From Weissella bombi (lineage in GTDB: Bacteria > Bacillota > Bacilli > Lactobacillales > Lactobacillaceae), in contig NZ_FMAO01000007.1 in assembly GCF_900094835.1 (NCBI RefSeq), positions 31,154 through 95,153 of the forward strand: a stretch of 64,000 nucleotides of DNA, written 5' to 3'. The notes under the pieces are model-generated. The model was given only the letters and a program-made list of their open reading frames with translations, was not told the DNA's origin and made no database searches. How positions within the stretch are numbered: position 1 is the stretch's first letter; the number at the start of each line of letters is the position of its first letter. The translations under genes and the position numbers were made by a program. Below, in pieces: positions 46,218 to 55,284 of the stretch.

Positions 46218-47242
46218 AATGTCTGCACCTCCTTATTAAGGCGTTTTCCTTGTTCATTAAATATATGTACACCACTCATATCCAAACTTACCATCCCTAC
46301 CTGTCCGGGATTCAGCTGCACATCGTTTGTCGCAATTAATTCATGCCCGTTCAACAGCAAACGTACTTGATATTCCCGACCAAAAAGTTGGGCCTCTTTA
46401 ACCATCACTTTGATCTGTGGCTGTTGTCCATTAGCAGCAACTAATGCCTCAGCACGAATACCGATACTTGTTGCTGTATCTGGAAATACAAACACATTTT
46501 CTAGTTCATTTACAGAAATTTCATTAATTACTGGGTCACCAATAAAACGACTAACAAAACGGTTAGCTGGTGTCTCATAAAGGGACTGTGGTGTTGAGAT
46601 TTGTTGGATAAACCCATCATTCAATAGCATAATATGATCAGCAACATGCATTGCCTCGCTTTGATCATGGGTTACAAAAACTGTGGTCACGCCTGTTTCT
46701 TGTTGAATACGGCGAATTTCTTCACGCATTTCAACACGTAATCGTGCATCTAAATTTGATAATGGTTCATCTAATAACAGAACAGACGGATTTTTAGCCA
46801 ATGCTCTAGCAATTGCTACTCGTTGTTGCTGACCGCCAGACAAACCGCTAGGGAATTTATCCAACTGATCATCTACACGCACTAACGTAGCTAATTCACG
46901 TGCTTTGGTTAAACGCTGTTTCTTATCTACTTTTGCCATTTTCATTGGAAAAGCAATATTATCAATAACCGACATGTGGGGATACAATGCATAGTTTTGA
47001 AATACCATACCAACACCACGTTGTAAGGCTGTTTTTTTAGTTACTTCATCTTCACCAAAATAAATTTTCCCTGAAGTTGCTTGTAGTAATCCGGAAATCA
47101 AATTTAAAATAGTTGATTTCCCACCACCACTAGGGCCCAACAAAGCAATTAATTCACCATCAGGTAATTTAAAATCAATATCATGTAGTACTTCATTCCC
47201 TCGATTATAAGTTAACGACACGTGCTCAAAACGTACATCCAC
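46214..47242 (-). CDS. ABC transporter ATP-binding protein (UgpC/MsmK-like)
   Basis: 342 residues from GTG. Walker A GPSGGGKST, signature [15 protein letters not shown], Walker [13 protein letters not shown] and FVTHDQSEAMHVADH are intact. A C-terminal TOBE/OB regulatory region follows residue 240, as in MalK-type ATPases. It is first in ATPase-permease-permease-binding protein-hydrolase order. The ribosome site is weak (GATGGG). Confidence 0.87.
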   Translation of the reverse strand: MDVRFEHVSLTYNRGNEVLHDIDFKLPDGELIALLGPSGGGKSTILNLISGLLQATSGKIYFGEDEVTKKTALQRGVGMVFQNYALYPHMSVIDNIAFPMKMAKVDKKQRLTKARELATLVRVDDQLDKFPSGLSGGQQQRVAIARALAKNPSVLLLDEPLSNLDARLRVEMREEIRRIQQETGVTTVFVTHDQSEAMHVADHIMLLNDGFIQQISTPQSLYETPANRFVSRFIGDPVINEISVNELENVFVFPDTATSIGIRAEALVAANGQQPQIKVMVKEAQLFGREYQVRLLLNGHELIATNDVQLNPGQVGMVSLDMSGVHIFNEQGKRLNKEVQTL

Positions 47243-47438
47243 TATTCTTTACCCATCACTTTCTAAAAAATTCGAACATTAATCTCTTAAACGTAACTTG
47301 AAATTAGTATATCAAACTAAAAGCATAAAATAAACGCTTTTCTCCTCACGATAGTTCGTGTTTAGGCGTAAATAATTGATATTACAGGATTAAACGCACC
47401 TATTTAAATAGTAAAAGGCAAAGATTAAGGCAAATAAA

Positions 47439-47475
47439 AAATCCTGAAAGTCAGCATAGACTTTCAGGATTTTAA
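47439..47475 (-). terminator. terminator of the 86-residue gene
   Basis: AAATCCTGAAAGTC / GACTTTCAGGATTTT with T-tails on both strands. Confidence 0.85.
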
Positions 47476-47732
47476 TTTCCTTTTTTTGCTAAAATTACTT
47501 TCAACATTTCAGGGTAGACACCACCATTTTGGTTTCTTTTTATCAACAACGCTTTAATCGCCTGTTTGAGGTAATAATCATTTGCGTCATTAACCGCCCG
47601 CCATGTGGCTAAGCCCCCCATAGATTTAATAACAATATGTCCAACATCAGCATAAACATTTTGTCGATCTTCAATGCAATAATCATATGCTATTACATCT
47701 CTATCTTCATATTGTTTAATAACTGTTAACAT
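47472..47732 (-). CDS. hypothetical protein, 86 residues
   Basis: A soluble alpha/beta protein (VIKQYEDRDVIAYDYCIEDRQNVYADVGHIVIKSMGG) without a recognised domain. The frame opens at 47744, but GTGAGA fits ATG 47732. It is a single-gene unit with its own terminator, between the ugp operon and fructokinase. No function can be given. Confidence 0.6.
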   Translation of the reverse strand: MLTVIKQYEDRDVIAYDYCIEDRQNVYADVGHIVIKSMGGLATWRAVNDANDYYLKQAIKALLIKRNQNGGVYPEMLKVILAKKGN

Positions 47733-47836
47733 ACTGATTCTCACTTTTTTTAGGCTATTTCTTAAAGCAACTAACCAATTATATCGTATATCAAGAGATT
47801 TACCAAAATATATGAAAAAATGAGCAAGTAATCTTA

Positions 47837-48715
47837 TTAATCAGAAACTAGTTCCTTTGCCAAGTAGAAGCAACCGTAAATTCCGGCATTATCACCATTA
47901 CCAACTGAAACAATGTAATCATCCAAATCAGGAACAGCAAGATAATCGTGTAATTGCTCAGCAAATGACTTACGTACCATTGGTAACAAAACTTCACGGT
48001 GAGGAACACCACCACCGAATACGATACGTTCTGGACGCAAAGTTGCGGTATATGTCAAAGCAGCTTGTGCAAGGTAATACGCTTCAATCTCCCATGCCAA
48101 GTGATCATCAGGTAATTCTTTAGCTGAAACTCCCCAACGTTCTTCCATAGCTGGACCAGCAGCTAATCCTTCTAAACAACGATCATGATGGAATGGGCAT
48201 AGACCTTCATAAGTATCCTTCTCGTGCTTGGCCATTACGATGTGACCAGCTTCTGGATGAGAATAACCACCCACAAATTGACCATTAGCAATAATACCTG
48301 CACCGACACCTGTACCAACAGTCAAGTAAACAACATTTTCGACATCTGATGCTGCACCTGAAACATATTCAGCCCAACCAGCAGCATTAACATCAGTTGT
48401 CCAGTAATATGGAATATCACGCCATGCCTTCATAGCACCCAAGAAATCATAGCCTGACCATCCTCGCTTAGGAGTGTCTAAAACATAACCATAGGTAGCA
48501 CTATCTGGTTTAACATCAATTGGTCCGAATGATGCAATTCCAATTGCAGCAATATCTTCATATTGATCAAAAAATTCTTGCACTTTTTTTACAGTTGCCG
48601 CACCATCTTCTGTTGGAAAGCTTTCACGAGCAACCACTTTTTCAGGATCTTCAATTGGGGCAACAGCCACCACAAACTTTGTTCCACCTGCTTCAATTGC
48701 ACCTAACAATGACAT
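47837..48715 (-). CDS. fructokinase (ROK family)
   Basis: 292 residues. The ATP motif is GAIEAGGTKF near the start. The ROK zinc motif is GHIVMAKHEKDTYEGLCPFHHDRCLEG, and the second nucleotide segment is ERIVFGGGV. These features match the ROK fructokinases (ScrK/GmuE type) of lactic acid bacteria. It phosphorylates fructose to fructose-6-phosphate. The frame opens at 48760; AGGGGGATT before ATG 48715 decides the start. Two cre-like boxes lie upstream. Confidence 0.9.
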   Translation of the reverse strand: MSLLGAIEAGGTKFVVAVAPIEDPEKVVARESFPTEDGAATVKKVQEFFDQYEDIAAIGIASFGPIDVKPDSATYGYVLDTPKRGWSGYDFLGAMKAWRDIPYYWTTDVNAAGWAEYVSGAASDVENVVYLTVGTGVGAGIIANGQFVGGYSHPEAGHIVMAKHEKDTYEGLCPFHHDRCLEGLAAGPAMEERWGVSAKELPDDHLAWEIEAYYLAQAALTYTATLRPERIVFGGGVPHREVLLPMVRKSFAEQLHDYLAVPDLDDYIVSVGNGDNAGIYGCFYLAKELVSD

Positions 48716-48789
48716 TTTGGGAATCCCCCTATTAATTAAATTATTTATTTTTTTATTCATAACGTATTGTAGTGTAAATCTATAACAAT

Positions 48790-48803
48790 TGCAAACGTTT
48801 ACA
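48790..48803 (-). promoter_or_regulatory. cre (CcpA) site upstream of fructokinase
   Basis: TGCAAACGTTTACA (plus-strand reading), close to the CcpA cre consensus TGNAANCGNNNNCA. Confidence 0.55.
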
Positions 48804-48823
48804 GAAAAGATTGCTAATTTAAG

Positions 48824-48837
48824 TGGAAACGCTTACG
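48824..48837 (-). promoter_or_regulatory. second cre-like site upstream of fructokinase
   Basis: TGGAAACGCTTACG, 34 bases from the first site. One end differs from consensus. Two sites in tandem fit catabolite control of the fructokinase gene. Confidence 0.45.
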
Positions 48838-48884
48838 CATTTTTCTTATAATATCAACATTTCTAACAAGTATTTTATTACACA

Positions 48885-48922
48885 AAAAAAACGCCTATCT
48901 TGCGCGTTTAGATAGGCGTTTT
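48885..48922. terminator. terminator of the ABC exporter operon
   Basis: AAAACGCCTATC / GATAGGCGTTTT with a T-run on the minus strand. Confidence 0.85.
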
Positions 48923-49001
48923 ATATAGTATGGACGTCTCATTACTCCACAACATTTTGAATATGTTCCCATTATAACGTATTCTCTATAGAAATGGTGA
49001 A

Positions 49002-50792
49002 TTAGTTTTTTATTAAACGACGATACATCCATACTGTTAGAAGATAATAGATTAGGTACAATCCTAAGATGCCAACTAATGATGGACCGAAACCAAGATA
49101 AATATTTTTTTCACCTGCCATTAATGGTGCAAACATTTTCAACCCAAAAATAACATCGAAAATACCAATAATCATCGGAATACCAAATAGAATTCCTAAA
49201 TCAGTTGCGATTGTCCGAGTAATCTGCGCATCACTCGTACCAATCATCGTCAGAATACGATAACGTTGTTTATCATCTGCAACACCTGACAACGTTTTAA
49301 ACATTAATGTCGCTGCTAACATTGCTAGGAATCCAATACCTAAGAAGACCCCCATGAATTCAACACCACCAAAAATACCTTTGGTTTGTTGATAGCCTGC
49401 ATAAGATCCTGTAGCAAATTCGATATCTGACTTAGTTACTTTCTTTTCAACACTAGCATTATGTGCCAGTGCTTTTTCGTTAGCCAACATGTCAGATACT
49501 TTAACCATTTTTATTGATTGTAGCTCACCATTTGCTGGCATCTGAGCTTGACTAGGTGTAACGATAACTTTAGCACCATAGCTTTGGTTAAGAAGCTGAT
49601 TAGCAATCCCTTCTAACGTGTAGTCAGATCCAGGTGTCTTACGGATATAATCACCAGTTAACCATTTTGTATGCATTGAAGCCCCATCAGTTGAAGGCAC
49701 CCGTGCTGGTAATTTATTTGCATTAAATTCAGCACCATTAAAGTAAATAGTATTACCACTTTTTACATAATGATATGTTTGTTGCCAAGTCACATCCTTT
49801 AAATTATCAGTATTAACTTGGTTTGTATCATAAACTGCCGTAACTGGATAATTTGATTCAGCTAACTTGGGTAACATGCGATAGTAACCTTGTCCAACAG
49901 ACATAGCTCCTAACGCCAATGCGAACATAATCGCAATAGATGATAACATTCGTTGGTAGTCTGGCAAACGGAACGACAACTGACCATTAATAAATGAGCG
50001 CAATCCTCGCATACTAAATGATGATTGACGTACCCAATTTGTTATCATTTTTAGAGTACGACTAATAAACCAATATGTTCCCCATACATTAAGAACTAAA
50101 ATAACAACAAATCCGGCCATACCCAATGTCGCTATTTTGGGCATTAAAATATAACTACCAATTAATAATGCTAGTCCAATTAAACCAAATAACAAGTCTA
50201 CCTTTTGATGTACTTTAGGTTGATTTACTTGCTTATTAGCTAATAATAAGGCTAAGGTATCTTGTTTACTTAAACGGCGTTTATTGTATAAACCATTCAA
50301 CAAGAACAATACCGTAAAGAATATTAATGTGATAACTATTGACTTAACTGAAATAGATTGCCAATGAGTTAGTTCAACACCTAATAATTTAATCAAATAA
50401 CTACTACTCAATGACGTTAACGCAAATCCAAAAATGATACCAATAACAGTTGCAATAACTCCGATACTTAATGTTTCACGTAATAGCAGTGAACCAATTT
50501 GTTTTTTACTAGCTCCCAGCATCGACATCAATCCATAGTCTGACTGACGTAAACGAAGTAAAAACGCATTCGCAAAATTCAAATATACAAAAGTGATAAT
50601 TCCTAGTAGTATCTCACCAATAACGAATATTATTGATATCTGGGATACAAATGAATTTGATTCCAAAAATGCTTTATTGCTAGCCATCGCACTAAACATA
50701 TAGAAAATAGCTGCCGAAATAATTAAACCAACAAATAAAACAATGTAGTCACGCCACTTTGATCGTAGTGATTTTAAAGCAATTCCAAACAT
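49002..50792 (-). CDS. FtsX/MacB-type ABC transporter permease (BceB-like)
   Basis: 596 residues with ten or so spans. Two FtsX domains flank a large extracellular domain (about 285-435), the layout of BceB/antimicrobial-peptide ABC permeases. FALRLRQSDYGLMSMLGASKKQIGSLLLRETL-like sequence is seen in the first half. It works with the ATPase upstream to expel or detach peptides from the membrane. No BceRS two-component genes are adjacent. Confidence 0.85.
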   Translation of the reverse strand: MFGIALKSLRSKWRDYIVLFVGLIISAAIFYMFSAMASNKAFLESNSFVSQISIIFVIGEILLGIITFVYLNFANAFLLRLRQSDYGLMSMLGASKKQIGSLLLRETLSIGVIATVIGIIFGFALTSLSSSYLIKLLGVELTHWQSISVKSIVITLIFFTVLFLLNGLYNKRRLSKQDTLALLLANKQVNQPKVHQKVDLLFGLIGLALLIGSYILMPKIATLGMAGFVVILVLNVWGTYWFISRTLKMITNWVRQSSFSMRGLRSFINGQLSFRLPDYQRMLSSIAIMFALALGAMSVGQGYYRMLPKLAESNYPVTAVYDTNQVNTDNLKDVTWQQTYHYVKSGNTIYFNGAEFNANKLPARVPSTDGASMHTKWLTGDYIRKTPGSDYTLEGIANQLLNQSYGAKVIVTPSQAQMPANGELQSIKMVKVSDMLANEKALAHNASVEKKVTKSDIEFATGSYAGYQQTKGIFGGVEFMGVFLGIGFLAMLAATLMFKTLSGVADDKQRYRILTMIGTSDAQITRTIATDLGILFGIPMIIGIFDVIFGLKMFAPLMAGEKNIYLGFGPSLVGILGLYLIYYLLTVWMYRRLIKN

Positions 50793-50807
50793 ATGCCCCT
50801 CCTCCTA

Positions 50808-51560
50808 CTAATTAAAGTTTCCTAATTCAGACAAAACTTGTTGATAAAAGACTTCACGTGGTTGGTTATCTCGATTAATCGTTTTAGTAATCTGTCCATC
50901 AGTCAAAAATAGAATACGTGATGCAAATGAAGCTGAGAAAGCATCATGGGTTACCATAATGATAGAAATACCCTCATTAGCATTAATAGTTGTTAAATAA
51001 TTCATCATTTCTCGAGCATTCTCAGAATCCAATGCACCAGTTGGTTCATCCCCAAAAATAAGAGCTGGATTATGTACCAATGCACGGGCCGCACCAACAC
51101 GTTGTTGTTGTCCTCCTGATAATTCACTCGGATATTTATTTAAATATTCTTCAATATGCAACATTTGTGCAACCTTTTTAACGGCTTGCTTAATTTTCTT
51201 AGCACCCGCTTTTTGCAAGGTTAATGGTAAACTAATATTCTCTTGCACTGTTAAACTATCAATCAAATTATAGTTTTGAAAAATAAAACCCATATCCTGG
51301 CCACGGAATTTTGAAACTTCCTTATCAGACAGTTGCCAAATATCCTTACCATTAATTGTGACAGTTCCCGAGGTTGGTGCCATTAATGTTGATAAAATAT
51401 TTAGTAACGTTGACTTACCTGATCCCGATGGACCCATAATTGCAACGAATTCACCTTTATCTACTGAAAATGACAAATCGTGTAAAACATCTTGTTGTAC
51501 ACCTGCTGCACTTAAATAACTTTTATTCAATTGATTAGCAATCAATAATGATTCAGTCAT
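50808..51560 (-). CDS. ABC transporter ATP-binding protein (MacB/BceA-like)
   Basis: 250 residues. Walker A GPSGSGKST, Q-loop FIFQNYNLID, signature [15 protein letters not shown], Walker B LIFGDEPTGALD and MVTHDAFSASFASRI are all intact. The GDEPTGALD form is typical of MacB/LolD/BceA ATPases. The gene is 15 bases upstream of the permease. Confidence 0.9.
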   Translation of the reverse strand: MTESLLIANQLNKSYLSAAGVQQDVLHDLSFSVDKGEFVAIMGPSGSGKSTLLNILSTLMAPTSGTVTINGKDIWQLSDKEVSKFRGQDMGFIFQNYNLIDSLTVQENISLPLTLQKAGAKKIKQAVKKVAQMLHIEEYLNKYPSELSGGQQQRVGAARALVHNPALIFGDEPTGALDSENAREMMNYLTTINANEGISIIMVTHDAFSASFASRILFLTDGQITKTINRDNQPREVFYQQVLSELGNFN

Positions 51561-51659
51561 AGTTTTTCTCCCGATATTTTTAATTTATTTCATTTATGTT
51601 ACAAGCAATACTATACACAATCTAATATTAGATTGTCAAATCATTTATTGTTTTTTGTT

Positions 51660-51699
51660 CAAAAAAAAAGCTATTCATTACAATCAATGCTTGAATAGC
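51660..51699 (-). terminator. terminator of the EIIC-like gene
   Basis: AGCTATTC / GAATAGCT with a T-run of nine on the minus strand. Confidence 0.8.
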
Positions 51700-51713
51700 T
51701 AATTTATCAACTT

Positions 51714-52751
51714 TTAAACTTCCGGTAACTTCAAATCTTTTGCATCAACCAAATGTAATTTATTGATAAAAATATACTTCATCAAAAATGCTAAAGCAAT
51801 TGGTACAACAAAGAAAGCAATCATAACACGAATACCAAGATGACCACCACTTGATTCATTTAACGCCGTAATTGGTCCTATAAAGCCAGACATCCCAAAT
51901 CCTGCTGAAAATGGTGTTCCCGCCATCTTAAATAGACTTGTGACACCACCAGAAATTGCTGAAGCGATAATTACAGGAATAAACAACTTTGGTTTCGATA
52001 ACATGTTAGCCATTTGGATTTTAGGTGATCCCATAAAATGAGCAATGAATAACCCCCATGAATTTTCTTTCATGCCCATAATAGCCAACACCAATGATGC
52101 CGTAACAATACCAGCATTAGCTGCACCAGCACCAATACCAGCCAATCCTATTGCCGTAGCAATACCTACTGATGATAATGGCGAAACAATTAAAATTGCA
52201 AATAAAGCGCCTAATAAAATACCCATGATAAGCGGTGCAGTTGTTGTAGCTGCTTCCACAACTTTACCGATAGCATTTTGAATAAATACCATAACTGGTA
52301 GTGTTAGCAAGCCTAAGCCACCACCAACTACCAAAACAGCTAATGGCTCAAATACTGCTCGTAATTGACCAAGTACCTTATGAAAAAATACTGTTACCAA
52401 ACTTGCCATTAACGTTGTCAGCATAATATTTAAAATGATCCCCGAACCACTAATTATAAATTGACCATTATGATTTGTAACAACGCCTGAAGCAATGAAT
52501 GTCGCTAATCCCATCGAAGCACTTTCAATCGTACCAAATTTCAACAAATAACCCACAGCAAACGCAGCAATCAATGGTAGTGCACTTTGAGCCAAAGTCA
52601 CCATCATATTCAATGTCTTGACAATTTCTATTTGTGGCATGACAGCCAATAACTGACTAATCAATGCCGCCGGGATTAACGCTACAATAATCGCACTTGC
52701 GTTACCATTTAAAATAGCTAGCCCAAATTCTTTTTTACTTAATTTATCCAT
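51714..52751 (-). CDS. PTS_EIIC_2-family membrane protein, possible aromatic-responsive transporter
   Basis: 345 residues with about ten spans, glycine/alanine rich (GIATAIGLAGIGAGAANAGIVTASLVLAIMGM, then HFMGSPKIQMANMLSKPKLFIPVIIASAISGG). I assign it to the PTS_EIIC_2 family from this pattern and length. No phosphotransferase EIIA/EIIB partners are next to it. The frame opens at 52778; AGGTGG fits ATG 52751. The upstream leader carries a peptide with six consecutive Tyr/Phe/Trp codons and a terminator, suggesting control by aromatic amino-acid supply, so a sugar substrate should not be assumed. Confidence 0.75.
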   Translation of the reverse strand: MDKLSKKEFGLAILNGNASAIIVALIPAALISQLLAVMPQIEIVKTLNMMVTLAQSALPLIAAFAVGYLLKFGTIESASMGLATFIASGVVTNHNGQFIISGSGIILNIMLTTLMASLVTVFFHKVLGQLRAVFEPLAVLVVGGGLGLLTLPVMVFIQNAIGKVVEAATTTAPLIMGILLGALFAILIVSPLSSVGIATAIGLAGIGAGAANAGIVTASLVLAIMGMKENSWGLFIAHFMGSPKIQMANMLSKPKLFIPVIIASAISGGVTSLFKMAGTPFSAGFGMSGFIGPITALNESSGGHLGIRVMIAFFVVPIALAFLMKYIFINKLHLVDAKDLKLPEV

Positions 52752-52821
52752 ATACATGCCACCTTTTCTAGCACCCATTAAAAAATATTTACCCTACGTA
52801 CCCGTTACCAATTTAAGTAAT

Positions 52822-52862
52822 AATAAAAAGGACCGGGTATTTTATAATAAATACCCGGTCCC
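52822..52862 (-). terminator. leader terminator upstream of the EIIC-like gene
   Basis: GGACCGGGTATTT / AAATACCCGGTCC followed by TTTTTATT on the minus strand, about 70 bases before the structural gene. It can only act as an attenuator. Confidence 0.85.
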
Positions 52863-52911
52863 TAATAAAATGCAATTTAATCAATCAATTAAACTGTTAA
52901 TTATTTGGTCT

Positions 52912-52983
52912 CGGATATTTTTTATCCGAAACCTAGCAAAAATGCTTTTGGTTATTTCGGATAATCACCTAAAAAACCAAAAG
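52912..52983 (-). promoter_or_regulatory. mutually exclusive leader hairpins
   Basis: A 9-bp stem joins 52945-52953 to 52975-52983 (the CTTTTGGTT codons of the peptide). A 10-bp stem joins 52922-52931 to 52955-52964 and starts right after the peptide stop. A third option pairs 52912-52918 with part of 52922-52931. The first two cannot coexist, so ribosome position can select between them. I could not find a direct alternative pairing with the terminator arms. Confidence 0.55.
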
Positions 52984-53024
52984 TAATACTTCGTTCCAGT
53001 TGTTAACGTCATATTATTCATCAT
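52965..53024 (-). CDS. aromatic leader peptide
   Basis: 19 codons, MMNNMTLTTGTKYYFWFFR, with consecutive Tyr-Tyr-Phe-Trp-Phe-Phe. AAAGGAG lies 5 bases before the first ATG and 8 before the second, so either may be used. Such a run of aromatic codons followed by alternative hairpins and a terminator is the hallmark of translational attenuation. It is too short for standard gene finders. Confidence 0.75.
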   Translation of the reverse strand: MMNNMTLTTGTKYYFWFFR

Positions 53025-53054
53025 TCTTGCTCCTTTACTTAATTGATAATATTA

Positions 53055-53082
53055 ATTCTAATATATTTTTCATTTTTGTCAA
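53055..53082 (-). promoter_or_regulatory. promoter of the leader peptide and EIIC-like gene
   Basis: TTGACA (rc of 53077-53082), 16-base spacer, TAGAAT (rc of 53055-53060), about 30 bases before the leader peptide. Confidence 0.7.
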
Positions 53083-53094
53083 CATATTTTAATT

Positions 53095-53123
53095 TAAAAA
53101 AGCGCCGTATATCTACGACGCTT
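53095..53123 (-). terminator. terminator of a possible small RNA
   Basis: AAGCGTCGTA / TACGGCGCTT followed by six T on the minus strand. Confidence 0.8.
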
Positions 53124-53192
53124 CGTACATTAACAACTGTACTTAGTAGTATAAGGTAACTACCACGGGGAATACATATAGTATATCGATAA
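53095..53192 (-). ncRNA. possible small RNA ending at 53095
   Basis: A TATACT box precedes a roughly 95-base segment with hairpins GTAGT…ACTAC and GTACA…TGTAC and then the terminator above. No ribosome site was found. The promoter -35 (TTCGCA, 18-base spacer) is weak, so this is only a candidate. Confidence 0.4.
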
Positions 53193-53239
53193 TTTATTAA
53201 ATATGCGAATAATTTGATTTTAATTTTTCTATAATAAAA

Positions 53240-53270
53240 AAACCGCCTTGCGTATCCGCAATGCGATTTG
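53240..53270 (-). terminator. terminator-like hairpin inside the intergenic region
   Basis: GCATTGCG-GATA-CGCAAGGC (one mismatch) followed by GG and seven T on the minus strand. Confidence 0.65.
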
Positions 53271-53480
53271 GTGTGGATGACGACCCACAAAATATTTTTG
53301 ATTGTGAAAGCGTTGATGTTGATATAGAGTCGTCTCATCACCCTCTTACTGCTCGAATCAAATTCTAATTATCATACTCATTTTTTCTGAAGGAGAAGAG
53401 TTTTCAGCAAGTTTTTGAGATCAATTGATAATTCGAACAGTAAGAGTGAAATGCGACTAACCAACTTTAACGGACCCCAT
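53241..53480 (-). ncRNA. long structured RNA region of unknown family
   Basis: CTCTTACTGTTCGAA pairs with TTCGAGCAGTAAGAG (one wobble), and inside it AATTATCA pairs with TGATAATT and CTGAA with TTCAG. A second arm joins GATGA-GACGAC with GTCGTCATC, followed by the terminator at 53240-53270. A 39-codon frame (53378-53497) runs through the first hairpin. Its ribosome site is poor, so I favour a structured RNA or leader over a protein gene. Confidence 0.45.
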
Positions 53481-53547
53481 TCCATTAAATGTTTCATAAT
53501 CTCGTGATTCGTATACGTTCCCCCGTATCTTTAGCACATATATTATG

Positions 53548-53561
53548 TGTAAGCGTTTCCA
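53548..53561 (-). promoter_or_regulatory. cre (CcpA) site upstream of the structured region
   Basis: TGTAAGCGTTTCCA, close to the cre consensus. It lies about 50 bases before the 39-codon frame and in front of the structured RNA region, suggesting sugar control of that transcript. Confidence 0.5.
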
Positions 53562-53661
53562 AAAAATTTGTAAACCCTTTTTTTAGAAAAGTTTCATTTT
53601 TTTGTATGAATGCTATAAATTATATGTATGCATAATTACATTTTATTAAATAAATATTAAC

Positions 53662-53704
53662 AAAAAAGGAAGTGCTGGCATTAAAATACCAACACTTCCT
53701 TTAA
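53662..53704 (-). terminator. terminator of rny
   Basis: AAAGGAAGTGTTGG / CCAGCACTTCCTTT followed by TTTTG on the minus strand. Confidence 0.88.
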
Positions 53705-53721
53705 ATTATTAGTTATTGCTT

Positions 53722-55284
53722 CTATTTTGCATACTCAATGGCACGCGATTCACGAATAACCGTTACTTTAATGTGCCCTGGATAATCTAAATCATTTTCA
53801 ATCTGATTACGAATATCACGAGCCAACACAGTTGCCTCAATATCAGAAACAGCTGCTGGTTCTACAATAACACGAACTTCTCGACCTGCTTGAATAGCAT
53901 ACGACTTTTCAACACCATTGAAATCATTTGCGATAGCTTCAAGCTGTTGCAAACGTTGAACATAGTTCTCCAAAGATTCTGAACGTGCTCCTGGGCGTGC
54001 GGCTGAAATAGAATCAGCTGCAGCAACCAAAACAGCAATTACAGACTCGGGTTCAACATCACCATGATGTGAAGCAATCGAATTAATCACGACGGACCGT
54101 TCTTTGTATTTAGTTGTCAATTCGACACCCAATTCTACGTGCGAACCGTCTACTTCATGATCAATAGCCTTACCAATATCGTGTAACAATCCTGCGCGCT
54201 TGGCAAGCGTAACGTCCTCCCCTAACTCAGCTGCCAACAAGCCAGTTAGTTTTGCGACTTCTATTGAATGAACAAGAACATTTTGTCCATAACTTGTACG
54301 ATAATTCATCCGACCAACCGTTTTAACTAGGTCAGGATGCATATTATGAATACCTAAATCAAAGACAGTCTGTTCACCAACCTCACGAATATGCTCATCC
54401 ATCTCTTTACGAGACTTCTCAACCATTTCTTCGATACGTGCCGGATGAATACGACCATCTGCAATCAACTTCTCTAAGGTATTCTTAGCAATTTCACGAC
54501 GAACTGGATCGAAACCACTCAATACAACTGCTTCTGGTGTATCATCGATAATCAAATCAATACCAGTTACCGTCTCAAGAGCACGAATATTACGGCCTTC
54601 ACGACCAATAATACGACCCTTCATATCATCGTTTGGAAGCGTAACAACTGAAACAGTAGATTCAGCAACCATATCAGCAGCAGAACGTTGAATAGCACTA
54701 ACAACTAGGTTCTTAGCACGCTTATCTGCCTCTGCACTGGCCTGTTCTTCGCTATCCTTAATCATCACGGCACGTTCAGCAACTAATGCCTCCTCCGTCT
54801 CAGATAAGATTTGTTGACGCGCATCTTCACGAGATAAATTAGCTACTTCGACAAGCTTTTCTTCTCGTTCAGTAACTAATTCTTCAGCACGCTTTTGCTT
54901 ATCATTAACACTTTGTCGTTGATGATCCAATTTTGTTTCTTTGTTCGAAATAACTTCCTCACGTTTTTGCAACGAAGCATCTTTTCGATCCAAAACAGAC
55001 TCACGACTTACCAATCGATCTTCTTGTGATTTTACAGCAGAACGGCGTTCTTGTAATTCACCTTCAATACGTTGTTGGTAACGTTGGCTTTCGTCTCGCG
55101 CTTCTACTAGAGCATTTTTCTTTAATTGCTCAGCATCTGTAGCAGCTTGACTCGTGATGTCTGTAGCGGTTTGATGTGAAACAGTTAATGTGTGATTAAT
55201 TTTTGTCTTAGCCACCTGATAACCTAACACACCACCAATTACGATTGCGACAAGCAACAACAGGATGATCATATATATGTTCAT
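53722..55284 (-). CDS. rny: ribonuclease Y
   Basis: 520 residues. An N-terminal membrane anchor (3-22) is followed by a long coiled coil (about 30-200), a KH domain ([25 protein letters not shown]) and an HD domain with the HD pair ([21 protein letters not shown]). It is the membrane-bound endoribonuclease that starts mRNA decay in Firmicutes. Length matches. It is a single gene with its own terminator. Confidence 0.97.
   Translation of the reverse strand: MNIYMIILLLLVAIVIGGVLGYQVAKTKINHTLTVSHQTATDITSQAATDAEQLKKNALVEARDESQRYQQRIEGELQERRSAVKSQEDRLVSRESVLDRKDASLQKREEVISNKETKLDHQRQSVNDKQKRAEELVTEREEKLVEVANLSREDARQQILSETEEALVAERAVMIKDSEEQASAEADKRAKNLVVSAIQRSAADMVAESTVSVVTLPNDDMKGRIIGREGRNIRALETVTGIDLIIDDTPEAVVLSGFDPVRREIAKNTLEKLIADGRIHPARIEEMVEKSRKEMDEHIREVGEQTVFDLGIHNMHPDLVKTVGRMNYRTSYGQNVLVHSIEVAKLTGLLAAELGEDVTLAKRAGLLHDIGKAIDHEVDGSHVELGVELTTKYKERSVVINSIASHHGDVEPESVIAVLVAAADSISAARPGARSESLENYVQRLQQLEAIANDFNGVEKSYAIQAGREVRVIVEPAAVSDIEATVLARDIRNQIENDLDYPGHIKVTVIRESRAIEYAK

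Noticed and set aside
53039..53341. 100-codon minus-strand frame
   Set aside because: It spans two terminators and a promoter, has a poor ribosome site and an odd composition. The region is better read as RNA structure and promoter.
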